Positions 23,223 to 32,200 of a stretch of 64,000 nt of DNA are shown here, piece by piece. The stretch's first letter is position 1; the number at the start of each line of letters is the position of its first letter. A program made the translations under genes and the position numbers. Below the pieces are notes generated by a model that saw nothing but the letters and a program-made list of their open reading frames with translations, was not told where the DNA came from and did no database searches. Source of the DNA: Pseudomonas bananamidigenes (lineage in GTDB: Bacteria > Pseudomonadota > Gammaproteobacteria > Pseudomonadales > Pseudomonadaceae); the NCBI RefSeq assembly GCF_001679645.1, contig NZ_LRUN01000009.1, positions 1-64,000 of the forward strand, read 5' to 3'.

Positions 23223-25059
23223 GGGCGAACTCCTTTTGCTGTTTTTGCGCCTGAGTGGCGGTCAACGCCGTCGGGCTGATTTCCCACCAGGTATCCAGAC
23301 CGGCGTCGTACAGGGGCGCAATCGCCGGCCGACCAAAACGGTTCCACCACACCGTGGAGATACCGGGCGGGTAATAGTTGGGAATCCAGTAGTATCCCCA
23401 CTGCAGTACCCGATCCAGCGCCCGGGCATGACGCAGAAGACTTGCGCGACTGTCGGCCTGCACCACGCCTTCGAGCAACGCATCCACCGCCGGATCACGC
23501 AGCACCATGTAGTTGTTGGAGCCCGGATCATCGGCGCCGTCGGAACCGAAGTAATTGAACATCTCACGGCCCGGCGCCTGGCTCACCGGATAACCGACGA
23601 CGATCATGTCGTAGTCACGGTTGCGCACGCGGTTGGTGTATTGCGCGGTATCGACCTGACGGATATCGAAACCGATGCCGATCTGTGCCAGGTTGCGCTT
23701 GAACGGCAACAGCAAGCGCTCGAAACCTTTCTGGCCATTGAGAAAGGTGAATTGCAGCGGCTCGCCGGCAGCGTTGACCAGTCGATCGCCGCGGGGTTTC
23801 CAGCCGGCGGCCTCCAGCAGTTTCAACGCCTGCAACTGCTGCGCGCGAATATTGCCGCTACCGTCGGTGCGCGGCGCTTCGAACACCTGGCTGAACACTT
23901 CGTCGGGGATCTTGCCGCGCCAGGGTTCGAGGATTTTCAGTTCCTCGACGTCCGGCAATTCAGTGGCCGACAGCGCGCTATGGGAAAAGAAACTGCGCTG
24001 ACGCAAGTACATGCTGCGCATCATCTGCCGGTTGCTCCATTCAAAGTCCCAGAGCATGGCAATCGCCTGGCGCACCCGGCGGTCCTGAAACATCGGCTTC
24101 TGCAGGTTGAACACGAACCCCTGGGCACCTTGCGCAGCGCCCGGTGCGAGGTGTTCGCGCAGCAGCTTGCCCTGCTCCAGCGGCGCACCGGCATAGCCGA
24201 TGGTGTAACCGGTGGCAGAAAACTCGCGGTTGTAATCGAACCCGCCGGCCTTGAGCACTTGCCGTGACACGTCGGTGTCGGCAAAGAACTCCACGCTCAG
24301 CTGATCGAAGTTGTAGAGCCCGCGAGTGATCGGCAAATCCCTGGCCCACCAGTTCTTGATCCGCTGGAACTTCACGCTGCGCCCGGCATCCACCGCGCTG
24401 ATCCTGTACGGTCCGCTGCCCGGCGGAATCTCGAATCCGCCGCCTTCGGCAAAGTCCCGCGTGCGCCACCAGTGTTCAGGCAAAACGGGCAGCACCGCCA
24501 GATCCAGCGGCAAGGTGCGGCTGTCGTTGTTCTTGAACACGAAGCGCACCTGGGTGGGTGACTCGACCTGCACTTCGGCGACATCGCGGAACTGCTGTCG
24601 GTACTTCAGGCTGCCCTTGGTGATGAACAGTTCAAAGGTGTAGCGCACGTCCTCGGCGGTGATCGGCGCGCCGTCTTCGAAGCGCGCCTTTGGGTCGAGA
24701 TAGAAACGCACCCAACGTCGATCCGCATCCAGTTCCATTCGCTGCGCCACCAGACCATAGACGCTGTAGGGTTCATCCTTGCTGCGATAAGCCAGCGGCG
24801 CGTATAGCCAGCCATCGACTTCGGCGACACCGGTGCCTTTGTCGACGTAGGGAATCAGGTGATCGAACGGACCGCTTTCCAGCGAGGAACGCCGCAGGCT
24901 GCCGCCTTTGGGCGCATCGGGATTGACGTAGGCCAGATGCTGGAAATCCGCGGCGTATTTCGGGGCTTCGCCGTAGACCGTGAGGGCGTGTCGGGGCTGC
25001 GCAAATATCGCCGGGCTCAGCAAAAGACATACACCCAGCAAAGTGATTCGGGAGAACAT
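23209..25059 (-). CDS. yejA: Periplasmic peptide-binding protein YejA
   Basis: A 616-residue SBP family 5 protein with a signal peptide (about 1-20, ending PAIFA). Typical motifs include [30 protein letters not shown] and the C-terminal [16 protein letters not shown] segment (each quoted in part from family-conserved regions). It delivers peptides to YejBE. The ATG at 25059 is preceded by AAGGATCTGACC, so I prefer it over an in-frame TTG 15 bases upstream. Between it and the upstream TonB receptor lie a conserved promoter-like block and two inverted repeats, suggesting its own regulation. Confidence 0.95.
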   Translation of the reverse strand: MFSRITLLGVCLLLSPAIFAQPRHALTVYGEAPKYAADFQHLAYVNPDAPKGGSLRRSSLESGPFDHLIPYVDKGTGVAEVDGWLYAPLAYRSKDEPYSVYGLVAQRMELDADRRWVRFYLDPKARFEDGAPITAEDVRYTFELFITKGSLKYRQQFRDVAEVQVESPTQVRFVFKNNDSRTLPLDLAVLPVLPEHWWRTRDFAEGGGFEIPPGSGPYRISAVDAGRSVKFQRIKNWWARDLPITRGLYNFDQLSVEFFADTDVSRQVLKAGGFDYNREFSATGYTIGYAGAPLEQGKLLREHLAPGAAQGAQGFVFNLQKPMFQDRRVRQAIAMLWDFEWSNRQMMRSMYLRQRSFFSHSALSATELPDVEELKILEPWRGKIPDEVFSQVFEAPRTDGSGNIRAQQLQALKLLEAAGWKPRGDRLVNAAGEPLQFTFLNGQKGFERLLLPFKRNLAQIGIGFDIRQVDTAQYTNRVRNRDYDMIVVGYPVSQAPGREMFNYFGSDGADDPGSNNYMVLRDPAVDALLEGVVQADSRASLLRHARALDRVLQWGYYWIPNYYPPGISTVWWNRFGRPAIAPLYDAGLDTWWEISPTALTATQAQKQQKEFAHVGL

Positions 25060-25080
25060 GGTCAGATCCTTCAACCCCGC

Positions 25081-25112
25081 GCCCGCCTGATTGTGATGTG
25101 CAACAGGCGGGC
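25081..25112 (-). promoter_or_regulatory. Inverted repeat in the yejA leader
   Basis: A perfect 9-base inverted repeat GCCCGCCTG/CAGGCGGGC with a 14-base loop sits 22 bases ahead of the yejA ATG and next to its ribosome site. It lies downstream of the putative promoter, so it would form in the yejA mRNA leader. It could act as an attenuator, a processing stem or a protein site; no poly-U follows on the minus strand. Confidence 0.5.
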
Positions 25113-25115
25113 ATT

Positions 25116-25150
25116 TTTTATAGGGCCGGTTTTAGAACGATGGGTTACTA
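25116..25150 (-). promoter_or_regulatory. Putative ECF-sigma promoter of yejA
   Basis: On the minus strand this reads TAACCCATCGTTCTA, seven bases, then CCCTATAAA, about 57 bases before the yejA ATG. The same block recurs at the same distance before both TonB receptor genes of the cluster. TCTA preceded by CG/GG resembles the -10 of many ECF sigma promoters. Part of the block overlaps an 11-base inverted repeat (GCCGGTTTTAG/CTAAAACCGGC, 25125-25158) just past the receptor stop, which might instead serve as a terminator stem. Confidence 0.55.
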
Positions 25151-25172
25151 AAACCGGCACTGACTGGTCATC

Positions 25173-27827
25173 TCAGAACTTGTAGTTGACCCGCGTGTAC
25201 AACGTCCGCCCGAACGGGTCACCGTATTTCGGGTCGTAGCCGCTCTGGAACGTGTAGGTCTGATTACTGAATGGCGGCTCGCGATCGAACAGGTTTTTCA
25301 CGCCCAGCGTCACCGCCAGTGTCTTGCGCCAGGTGTAGGTGCCGGCCGCATCCCAGACGTTGTACGAACCGACGTAGTCGTGGGTTTCGCGATCCGAGTC
25401 GTGATAACCGCTGGTGTAGCGGTTGGTCAGGCTCGCGCCGAACGGGCCGTAGTTCCAGCTGCCGGTCAGGCTGTGACGCCAGCGGGCCACCGCGCCGGCC
25501 GACGCGAAGTCGCCACCCCGAAAATCGCCAAGCTTGTCGATGAAGTCGCCCTTGAGTTGCTGCTGATACTCGTAACGACTGACATAGGTCCCTTGCAGAG
25601 CAATGCCGAAATCGCCGTACGGCGTGCTCGGCAGGCGATAGTCGAAACTGACGTCAACGCCGTTGGTCTTGATCTTGCCGAGGTTGGCCAGGCCGGTGAC
25701 AACGTGATCGATGGAGCCGTCGGGCTTGCGGATCAAACGCTCCGGATACAGTTCCGGGCTCTCGAACACCGCCGACTCGGGGAACTCGGCGATCTGGTTG
25801 GCGATGCTGATCCACCAGAAGTCCAGCCCGGTGGTCAGGCGGTCGAAGGGCTGATAAACGAAACCGAGGGTGACGTTGCGAGCCGTTTCCGGACTCAGGT
25901 CAGTATTGCCGCCCGTGGTGCGGTTGAACTGCTGGGCGCAGTCGCGGTTGGCAATGCCGCCGTTGCTCGGATTGCCACCGGCACACAGACGCGGGTCGTT
26001 GTAATTGGCGTTGGTGAAAGTGGTGAAGTTCGGGTTGTAAAGTTCGTAAAGCGACGGCGCACGGAAACCTTCGCTGTAGGCACCGCGAACCACCAGTTCC
26101 TTGAACGGCTGGAAGCGGAACGAATACTTGGGGTTGGTAGTGCTGCCGAAATCGCTGTACTTGTCGTGCCGAACCGCAGCGGACAGTTCCAGACTGTCGA
26201 GCACCGGCACATTGACCTCGGCGTATTGCGCCGAGACGCTGCGATCCCCTGACACACTGCCATTGGGGTCCACACCGAGGCTCTGCACATCGCCGGCAAA
26301 CGCGGCGAAGTCCTGATGAAAATCTTCCTTGCGATACTCGCCACCCAACGCAAGCGCCGAAGGACCGGCGCCGAACCAGTCGCCAATCTCGCGGCTGACG
26401 CGACCATCGATCGCCTTCACCCTGCCCACGGCTGTCGCGTAATCGCCGTCCACAGCGTTGGCCGCCAGCAATGCTGAACCGGCAGCATTCTGCGGGCCGA
26501 ACGGGTTGATCACGCCGCTGGCGATGCCCTGGCTGACGGCCCGATCATTCACGTAACCGCTGCGAATGGTATTGACCACTTTGTTCTGGTTGTAGGAGGC
26601 GCCCAGATTGTAGTCCCAGCCCGCCAGCGCACCGTCGAAACTCAGCAGCAGGCGCTGGCCGGTGTTGTCGTCTTCGTGGCGGCGGGCGCCGACAGCGGTT
26701 TCACGCCAGTTCACATCTACCGGTTGCGTCGGATCGAGGTCGAAACCGCTCGGCCCGGGGGTGATGCCGTTGCCCGGATAGAACGCCGTGCCGGGATTGA
26801 CCTGGTTGCCCATCAACGTGCCGGGGCCGATCTGGGTTTGGTTTTCATTGCGCGCCCAGAAGTATTCGAGGCTGACATTGTGATCGTCCGACAGCTTGCC
26901 GGTGGCTTTGGCGAAGGCCGACGTTTTTTCGGTTTCCGGCACCAGGTCGAGGTAATTCCACAGGCTCTGGCGGCAGATGCCGTTACGCAACAGCAAGCCT
27001 GGCGCGTTGCATCCGGAACCGGTCAGCGGGTTGGTGGCGTTGCGGCCCTGGCTCCAGTTGGCGGGTGATGCTGTGCCGGACGTGTAATCAAGCCCCCGTC
27101 CGGGCTGGTAGTTGTAGGTGTAATCACGATCTTCGGCGGCCAGCCGTTGCTGCTTGTCGTAACTCACGACGCCGAAGACGTTGAAGCGATCGTCCTGCAA
27201 ATCACCGAAACCCCAACTGCCGCTGAAGTTGCGGCTTTCACCGCCGCCGGAATGGGTAGGCGTGTCGTAGCTGGTGCTGATCTGGCCTTCGGTGAGGCTG
27301 GTTTTGGTGATGAAGTTGATCACCCCGCCGATCGCATCGGTGCCGTACAGCGCCGAAGCACCGTCGCGCAGAACCTCGACCCGGTCGATGGCGGCGAACG
27401 GAATGGTATTGAGATCCACGCCTGAACCATTGATCGCATTGGTCGCGTTGTTACTCAAGCGGCGCCCGTTGAGCAGCACCAGCGTCTTGTTCGGCCCGAT
27501 ACCGCGCAGGTCCGCGTAGGACGCCCCGCCGCTGCTCGAACCCACCGAGCGCCCGGAACCGACGGAGGACTGGTTGGCGGAGATCCGGCTGACCAGTTCC
27601 TCAGTCGTCGTCACACCTTGCTTTTGCAATTCTTCCACCCGAAGGATGGTGACCGGTACGGCGGTTTCGGCATCGACGCGGCGGATCGCTGTGCCGGTGA
27701 CTTCTACGCGTTGCAGTTGGGTCGTCGGCTCGGTTGCCGTGCTGTCGGCGGCGACAGCCGGCAACGTATTGATTGCCAGCAGCAAGGCCAGGCTCAAACG
27801 GGATTTAACGGGTGAAAAATGAATCAT
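25173..27827 (-). CDS. TonB-dependent outer-membrane receptor (no STN domain)
   Basis: The 884-residue protein has a signal peptide (about 1-27, ending AVAA), and a TonB-box-like segment near QRVEVTGTAIRR. A plug domain follows with GIGPNKTLVLLNGRRLSNNA and VLRDGASALYGTDAIGGVINFIT, then a 22-strand-type barrel ending in aromatic YTRVNYKF. It resembles receptors for larger ligands such as siderophores or peptides, and lacks the N-terminal signalling domain of its neighbour at 29188. It carries the shared promoter-like block upstream and is followed by yejABEF, suggesting that it feeds that inner-membrane transporter. Confidence 0.92.
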   Translation of the reverse strand: MIHFSPVKSRLSLALLLAINTLPAVAADSTATEPTTQLQRVEVTGTAIRRVDAETAVPVTILRVEELQKQGVTTTEELVSRISANQSSVGSGRSVGSSSGGASYADLRGIGPNKTLVLLNGRRLSNNATNAINGSGVDLNTIPFAAIDRVEVLRDGASALYGTDAIGGVINFITKTSLTEGQISTSYDTPTHSGGGESRNFSGSWGFGDLQDDRFNVFGVVSYDKQQRLAAEDRDYTYNYQPGRGLDYTSGTASPANWSQGRNATNPLTGSGCNAPGLLLRNGICRQSLWNYLDLVPETEKTSAFAKATGKLSDDHNVSLEYFWARNENQTQIGPGTLMGNQVNPGTAFYPGNGITPGPSGFDLDPTQPVDVNWRETAVGARRHEDDNTGQRLLLSFDGALAGWDYNLGASYNQNKVVNTIRSGYVNDRAVSQGIASGVINPFGPQNAAGSALLAANAVDGDYATAVGRVKAIDGRVSREIGDWFGAGPSALALGGEYRKEDFHQDFAAFAGDVQSLGVDPNGSVSGDRSVSAQYAEVNVPVLDSLELSAAVRHDKYSDFGSTTNPKYSFRFQPFKELVVRGAYSEGFRAPSLYELYNPNFTTFTNANYNDPRLCAGGNPSNGGIANRDCAQQFNRTTGGNTDLSPETARNVTLGFVYQPFDRLTTGLDFWWISIANQIAEFPESAVFESPELYPERLIRKPDGSIDHVVTGLANLGKIKTNGVDVSFDYRLPSTPYGDFGIALQGTYVSRYEYQQQLKGDFIDKLGDFRGGDFASAGAVARWRHSLTGSWNYGPFGASLTNRYTSGYHDSDRETHDYVGSYNVWDAAGTYTWRKTLAVTLGVKNLFDREPPFSNQTYTFQSGYDPKYGDPFGRTLYTRVNYKF

Positions 27828-27882
27828 GAAAAGCCATCCCTGCGTTCTGGTTTATGCAGGGATGTGCGATGGAGGATGGCGA

Positions 27883-27918
27883 TTTATAGGGCGCGATTTA
27901 GACCGTTGGGTACTGAGG
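27883..27918 (-). promoter_or_regulatory. Putative ECF-sigma promoter of the TonB receptor gene at 25173-27827
   Basis: The minus strand reads AGTACCCAACGGTCTA, seven bases, then CCCTATAAAT, ending 56 bases before the receptor ATG. It matches the blocks ahead of yejA and of the STN-type receptor in sequence, internal spacing and distance to the start codon. Confidence 0.6.
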
Positions 27919-27945
27919 TTATGCAAAATGCGGCATGGCGATTCA

Positions 27946-28449
27946 TCAGACCAATGCCATTTCCCTGAGTAAACGGGTATCGAGGCCGAACCGCTCCTGC
28001 GAGACCATCCTGAACTGCCCTTCTGCCAGTTCACAACTCACCAGTAGATTCCACGAGTAGCGGGTCGCTGCCGACGGGATCAGCACGAATGGATGCTCCG
28101 CCAATAACGCGTCAGCGAACAATCGCTGATTGGGCGAAGGCCGTGCAGGGCTCAGCCAGTAAGGATTCGGTACCTCTTCGGGCTGCACGATTTTGACCTT
28201 CGCATTGTTGATGACTTCGAAACACGTCAAAACGTAAGGTTCGCGGTCCAGGTCATCGAAACTGCGGTTGGCTGCCACCTCCAGAATGGCCGAGGACGGA
28301 TCGACCGATGCATAGACGACGCGTCGTCCGGGTCTATTCCATCGACCGCCTCTCAGCTTTGATCCCATTCCGCTGTCCCACGTTCTTCCATAAACCTCGC
28401 GATCCAGCCGCCATGCATACCAATGCTCGTCCCAGGGCAATGGGTTCAT
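27946..28449 (-). CDS. RES-domain toxin
   Basis: The 167-residue protein has the RES family signature: the Arg in YAWRLDREVYG, GGRWNRPGRRVVYASVDPSSAILEV with the conserved Tyr and Glu, and a late Ser in the FVLIPSAATRYSWNLLV segment. Studied RES toxins deplete NAD+. Its ATG overlaps the stop of the preceding antitoxin gene by 4 bases. The pair lies between two TonB receptors that share a regulon, so it is probably a later insertion. All three family-typical polar residues appear present, so activity is plausible. Confidence 0.9.
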   Translation of the reverse strand: MNPLPWDEHWYAWRLDREVYGRTWDSGMGSKLRGGRWNRPGRRVVYASVDPSSAILEVAANRSFDDLDREPYVLTCFEVINNAKVKIVQPEEVPNPYWLSPARPSPNQRLFADALLAEHPFVLIPSAATRYSWNLLVSCELAEGQFRMVSQERFGLDTRLLREMALV

Positions 28450-29018
28450 GGATAAACCCCATAGATAAGCTGCCCCAGATACTGCTCCACCATCTGAAAG
28501 CCCAGTGGGTGTCGGGTCAACTCCAGGGGAACACGACCGTGAAAATAGGTGGATGGATTCTGCATCCAGGCCTCCGCCCGAGGCTGCCCACCGAAGGCCT
28601 CGATGGCCAACTCCAGCACCAGTGCATATTGGTAGGCGATGACGCTCTGCTGGGGGTCAAGACGTACCGGCTTGCCTTCTTTCAACAGGCGCCGAACCGT
28701 TCTGACAGACTTGCCAGTGATGCGCCGGACCATCTCGCCTTGCTGGTAAAGCGCGGAGGTCGAAAGCATGTCGACGACGTCGCTCAACTCGAAGCCTTCA
28801 TCGGTCAGGTGAACGATCAGCATCGCGTCATCACCGATGTTCCGGCCATGCACAAGCAAATCGACAGGTTTGCCCTCCACCTTCTTCAAGCCCGCCAACC
28901 GGGGTACTTTGGCACTGGGCAACGCGACATCCTCCTTGGGGCACCTGGCACAATCGTTGCGCCATTGATGACGAGCGGAATAAGCAGGCGTTTCGTATTC
29001 GAGGTGTGCAGTTCGCAT
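28446..29018 (-). CDS. Xre/MbcA/ParS-type antitoxin (DUF2384)
   Basis: A 191-residue protein whose C-terminal half matches the DUF2384 antitoxin domain. It has a helical block VRRITGKSVRTVRRLLKEG followed by ALVLELAIEAFGG, AEAWMQNPS and PLELTRHPLGFQMVEQYLGQ. It should bind and block the RES toxin and probably represses the operon. The N-terminal ~90 residues are longer than usual for the family. The ATG at 29018 is the best candidate; in-frame ATG 29093 and TTG 29108 are alternatives, so the start is uncertain. Confidence 0.82.
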   Translation of the reverse strand: MRTAHLEYETPAYSARHQWRNDCARCPKEDVALPSAKVPRLAGLKKVEGKPVDLLVHGRNIGDDAMLIVHLTDEGFELSDVVDMLSTSALYQQGEMVRRITGKSVRTVRRLLKEGKPVRLDPQQSVIAYQYALVLELAIEAFGGQPRAEAWMQNPSTYFHGRVPLELTRHPLGFQMVEQYLGQLIYGVYP

Positions 29019-29187
29019 GATCCATCCATTATCAGAGGCCTTAACGTCCAGGCCGATTGCGACTTCAATGTCAAAGCCGATGCTATAGATCATGCTTCCG
29101 ACGACCAACCTGAAAAAGTCGTCGGAAATATCCCTGATTTCTCGCGAAACCTTCTTGTTTCCGTAGGACGATACCGACCACAGAGAC

Positions 29188-32109
29188 TCAGCTCCCGAAG
29201 TGATAACTCACATCCAGCCACCACTGCCGTCCATACGGGTCGTAGTTGCCGGTGGGGTAATAAGGCCAGCCTGCGGAGTCGTCATGCTTGACCTGATTGA
29301 GCACGTTGTTCACGGTCAGCCCGACGCTCGCCCGGTCGTTCAAGCGGTAACGCGCACTGGCGTTGAATACTGTCCACGGAGACAGACGCCCGTCGCCCGC
29401 GCCGTTGGTGACCGAACCATAGCGAATGCCCATCAGCGTCGCCGTGGCCTTCTGGTACTCCCAGGTCAGGCTGGCGTTGACCTTGCTGCGCCAGTCGTAG
29501 TTGCTGCGCGAGGTGCGCAAGTCCTGGGTCGGGGCCTCGTCCGATTCCTTGTAGAAGTGCGATAAAACCAGGGTGTAACCCAGCGCCGAACTGAACGCTC
29601 CGTACTGCCCGGCACCCCAACGAATGTTGCTCTTGAAATCGAGTCCGCTGACCCGCTCGCTGGCGGCGTTGATCGCATTCACCCGCACTCGCTGCAACTG
29701 GTTGGGATCGATGGCGGCATTGCCGGGATTGCGATCGACGCGGGCCAGCGTCGACTGACAGTTGGCCGAGTTGATGTCTTGAGTGCCGTTACGGCATTCG
29801 TTCTCTTCCTGCAACAGACGGTTTTCATCGACGGTGGTCAGCAAATCATCGATCTCCACCCGCCAGAAGTCGGTAGAGAAATCGAAGTTGCGGAACGGCG
29901 ACCAGACGAACCCGTAAGTCCAGGATTTGCCGCGCTCGGATGCCAGATCCGCCGTACCGCTCTGGGTGTAGTTGACCCGCCCGCGATCACAGGCGCCCTC
30001 CACACCCTGGCTGCAACCGTAGTAATCGATCTGGGCCGGGTAGTAGCCGTTGCTGTCGGACTGGTAGATGTAGTTCAGGTCCGGCGCCCGGAAACTGGTG
30101 CCGTAGCTGCCGCGCAGCAGCAGGCTGGTGACCGGTCGCCATTCCAGACCGAGGTTGTAGGTTTTCTGCTGCTCGGTGCGACCACTGAATTTGTACTGGT
30201 CCCAGCGCCCCGCCGCAGTTGCCAGCACCGTGTCGGTGACTGGAATGCTGAACTCACCGCCGGCTGCGTAACGCTTGCGCGAACCGCCGGAGCCTTGCGC
30301 CGGCGTCACGCCGTAAAAGCTGCCGTCGTTGAGGCTGTCGTCCGGATCGATGCGGTATTCCTGCTTGCCCGCCTCCAGCACGCCGGCAAATCCGACCGGG
30401 CCGGCGGGCAGGTCGAACAGATCGCCATTGACCGAGGCGTTGTAACTGGTGGATACCGACTTGCTGCTCTGGGTCAGGTTGCCGCGAAACTGCTGCCATT
30501 CCTCAGGCGTCAACGGCCGGTCGAGGCGCGAGGCGTCCGGTGCGAACACCGGATAACCGTCACGGGTGCCGAGCTGCGGGCCGAGATAAAAGTCCTGAAT
30601 CGACGACAGCGGCGTATAGCGCGTGGTGCGCACGCTTTTGTATTCCGAGCGGTTGGCCGCCAGGTCAAAACGCCAGCCGCTGTCGGCGATCTTGTCCGAA
30701 AGCCCCAACGTGCCGGTCCATGAGGTGTCGCGCCATTTGCTGTTGTTGCTGGTGCGCCCGCCGATTTCCTCTTCACCGAAGCGGCGATACCAACGCTCCA
30801 GATTGCCACTGTTCCGGTTGATGAAATCCGGCGACGTAAAAGTCGGGCCACGGGTGTTGTTCTGGATATGATCGAGGCCGTACATCAGGTCAGCGAACAC
30901 TTGACCGCTGTCACTGAAATGCCAGGTACCGCGGGTGTAGCCGTCATAATTTTCCTTTTGCGTCTGGATCGTCCAGTAATCGTTGTACATCTGGTCGGTG
31001 CGGCAACGTCCGCCGTTGTTGAACAGCTTGTTGTCGAACGTGCCTTGATAAGCGCCGCAGCCCGGCCCCAGATAACGGTTGCGGGTCAAGTCACGACGGT
31101 AGCCGACATCCGCCAGCGGACCGCTCTGCATGAAGCCGCGATCATCGGCCCAGATCGGGTCGCGGTTGGTCAGCTCAAGTCCGAACAACCCGTCGAAATC
31201 GCCCCAACTGCCGCCGCCGCTGATTTGCAGCCGCCGGTTGTCACCGCCGCCACGCTCGCTGGTGCCGCCCTTGAGGTTGACGTCGACGCCATTGATCTTG
31301 TCCTTGAGGATGATGTTGACCACCCCGGCAATCGCATCCGAACCGTAGATCGCCGAGGCGCCGCTGCTGAGGATTTCGATGCGGTCGATGATCGCCGACG
31401 GAATGTTCGCAAGGTTGGTGAAGTTGACCTTGCCGTCGTACGGCGTCGGGTAATCAGCGACCCGCCGACCATTGATCAGCACCAGCGTGTGGTTGGGCCC
31501 GAGCCCGCGCAGGTTGAGGGCGCTGGCCGCCGGTTGCCAGGTGTTGCCATAGTCTTCGCCCTGGGTCATGCCGGTGTTCTGGGTTTGCGTGGCGAGGGCG
31601 TCATAGACGTTCTTGTAGCCCCTCGCTTCCATTTCTTCATGGGTGATGACGTTGACGGGTGTCGCGCCATCGCTCTGCGCCCGGGCGATCCGCGAGCCGG
31701 TGACCGTAACTTTTTCCATGCGGTAATCGGCGTTGCCGGCAGGCGCCACAGCGGCGGCCTTGACGGGCACGGCGCTTGGCGCATCGGCCTGACGAATGCT
31801 CAGACCTTGAGTGCCCTGCTCGACTTGCAGACCGCTGCCGAGCAAGGCTTTCTCCACCGCTTGCCGCCCTCCCAATGCGCCGCGCACCGCACCGCTGCGC
31901 TTGCCCTGAACCAGATTCTGATTGAAGGAAATCGGCACGCCGGTCTGGCGCGAGATATCCAGCAGCACCTCGTCGAGCGCACCTGGGGCGATGTCGAAAG
32001 TGAACACTTGTGCGGCAGCGTCTTGCGCCAGAACGGCCGAAGGAACGATGCCTGTCGCCAGCGCGGCGGCCAGCGTCAGGAGGGGTAATTGTTGTTTGAA
32101 TGAGAACAT
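29188..32109 (-). CDS. TonB-dependent receptor with STN signalling domain
   Basis: The 973-residue protein has a signal peptide (about 1-28, ending AVLAQ) and a Secretin/TonB N-terminal (STN) domain at about 35-108 (FDIAPGALDEVLLDISRQTG, part of the fold). Next come a TonB-box-like MEKVTVTGSR, a plug with GLGPNHTLVLINGRRVADYP, and a barrel ending DVSYHFGS. STN receptors contact FecR-type anti-sigma factors to report ligand binding. It lies 91 bases behind the fecR-like gene and so completes a sigma/anti-sigma/receptor signalling unit. Ligand unknown; the barrel is long. Confidence 0.94.
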   Translation of the reverse strand: MFSFKQQLPLLTLAAALATGIVPSAVLAQDAAAQVFTFDIAPGALDEVLLDISRQTGVPISFNQNLVQGKRSGAVRGALGGRQAVEKALLGSGLQVEQGTQGLSIRQADAPSAVPVKAAAVAPAGNADYRMEKVTVTGSRIARAQSDGATPVNVITHEEMEARGYKNVYDALATQTQNTGMTQGEDYGNTWQPAASALNLRGLGPNHTLVLINGRRVADYPTPYDGKVNFTNLANIPSAIIDRIEILSSGASAIYGSDAIAGVVNIILKDKINGVDVNLKGGTSERGGGDNRRLQISGGGSWGDFDGLFGLELTNRDPIWADDRGFMQSGPLADVGYRRDLTRNRYLGPGCGAYQGTFDNKLFNNGGRCRTDQMYNDYWTIQTQKENYDGYTRGTWHFSDSGQVFADLMYGLDHIQNNTRGPTFTSPDFINRNSGNLERWYRRFGEEEIGGRTSNNSKWRDTSWTGTLGLSDKIADSGWRFDLAANRSEYKSVRTTRYTPLSSIQDFYLGPQLGTRDGYPVFAPDASRLDRPLTPEEWQQFRGNLTQSSKSVSTSYNASVNGDLFDLPAGPVGFAGVLEAGKQEYRIDPDDSLNDGSFYGVTPAQGSGGSRKRYAAGGEFSIPVTDTVLATAAGRWDQYKFSGRTEQQKTYNLGLEWRPVTSLLLRGSYGTSFRAPDLNYIYQSDSNGYYPAQIDYYGCSQGVEGACDRGRVNYTQSGTADLASERGKSWTYGFVWSPFRNFDFSTDFWRVEIDDLLTTVDENRLLQEENECRNGTQDINSANCQSTLARVDRNPGNAAIDPNQLQRVRVNAINAASERVSGLDFKSNIRWGAGQYGAFSSALGYTLVLSHFYKESDEAPTQDLRTSRSNYDWRSKVNASLTWEYQKATATLMGIRYGSVTNGAGDGRLSPWTVFNASARYRLNDRASVGLTVNNVLNQVKHDDSAGWPYYPTGNYDPYGRQWWLDVSYHFGS

Positions 32110-32164
32110 CGAGGGGCTTCCCTGTTGAAGGCGTCTGCAGGGAATGAGCAGCGGGCCGACGCTT

Positions 32165-32199
32165 TTTATAGGGTGGCGGATAGACCGGGAAGTTATGGT
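32165..32199 (-). promoter_or_regulatory. Putative ECF-sigma promoter of the STN receptor gene
   Basis: The minus strand reads ATAACTTCCCGGTCTA, seven bases, then CCCTATAAAA, ending 56 bases before the receptor ATG. It overlaps the last few fecR codons only at its upstream edge. It is the third copy of the block found ahead of the other receptor and of yejA. Confidence 0.6.
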
Positions 32200-32200
32200 T

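Noticed and set aside
25173..27827. Assigning a specific siderophore to the TonB receptors
   Set aside because: Receptor ligands cannot be read from sequence by eye, and no biosynthesis genes are linked.
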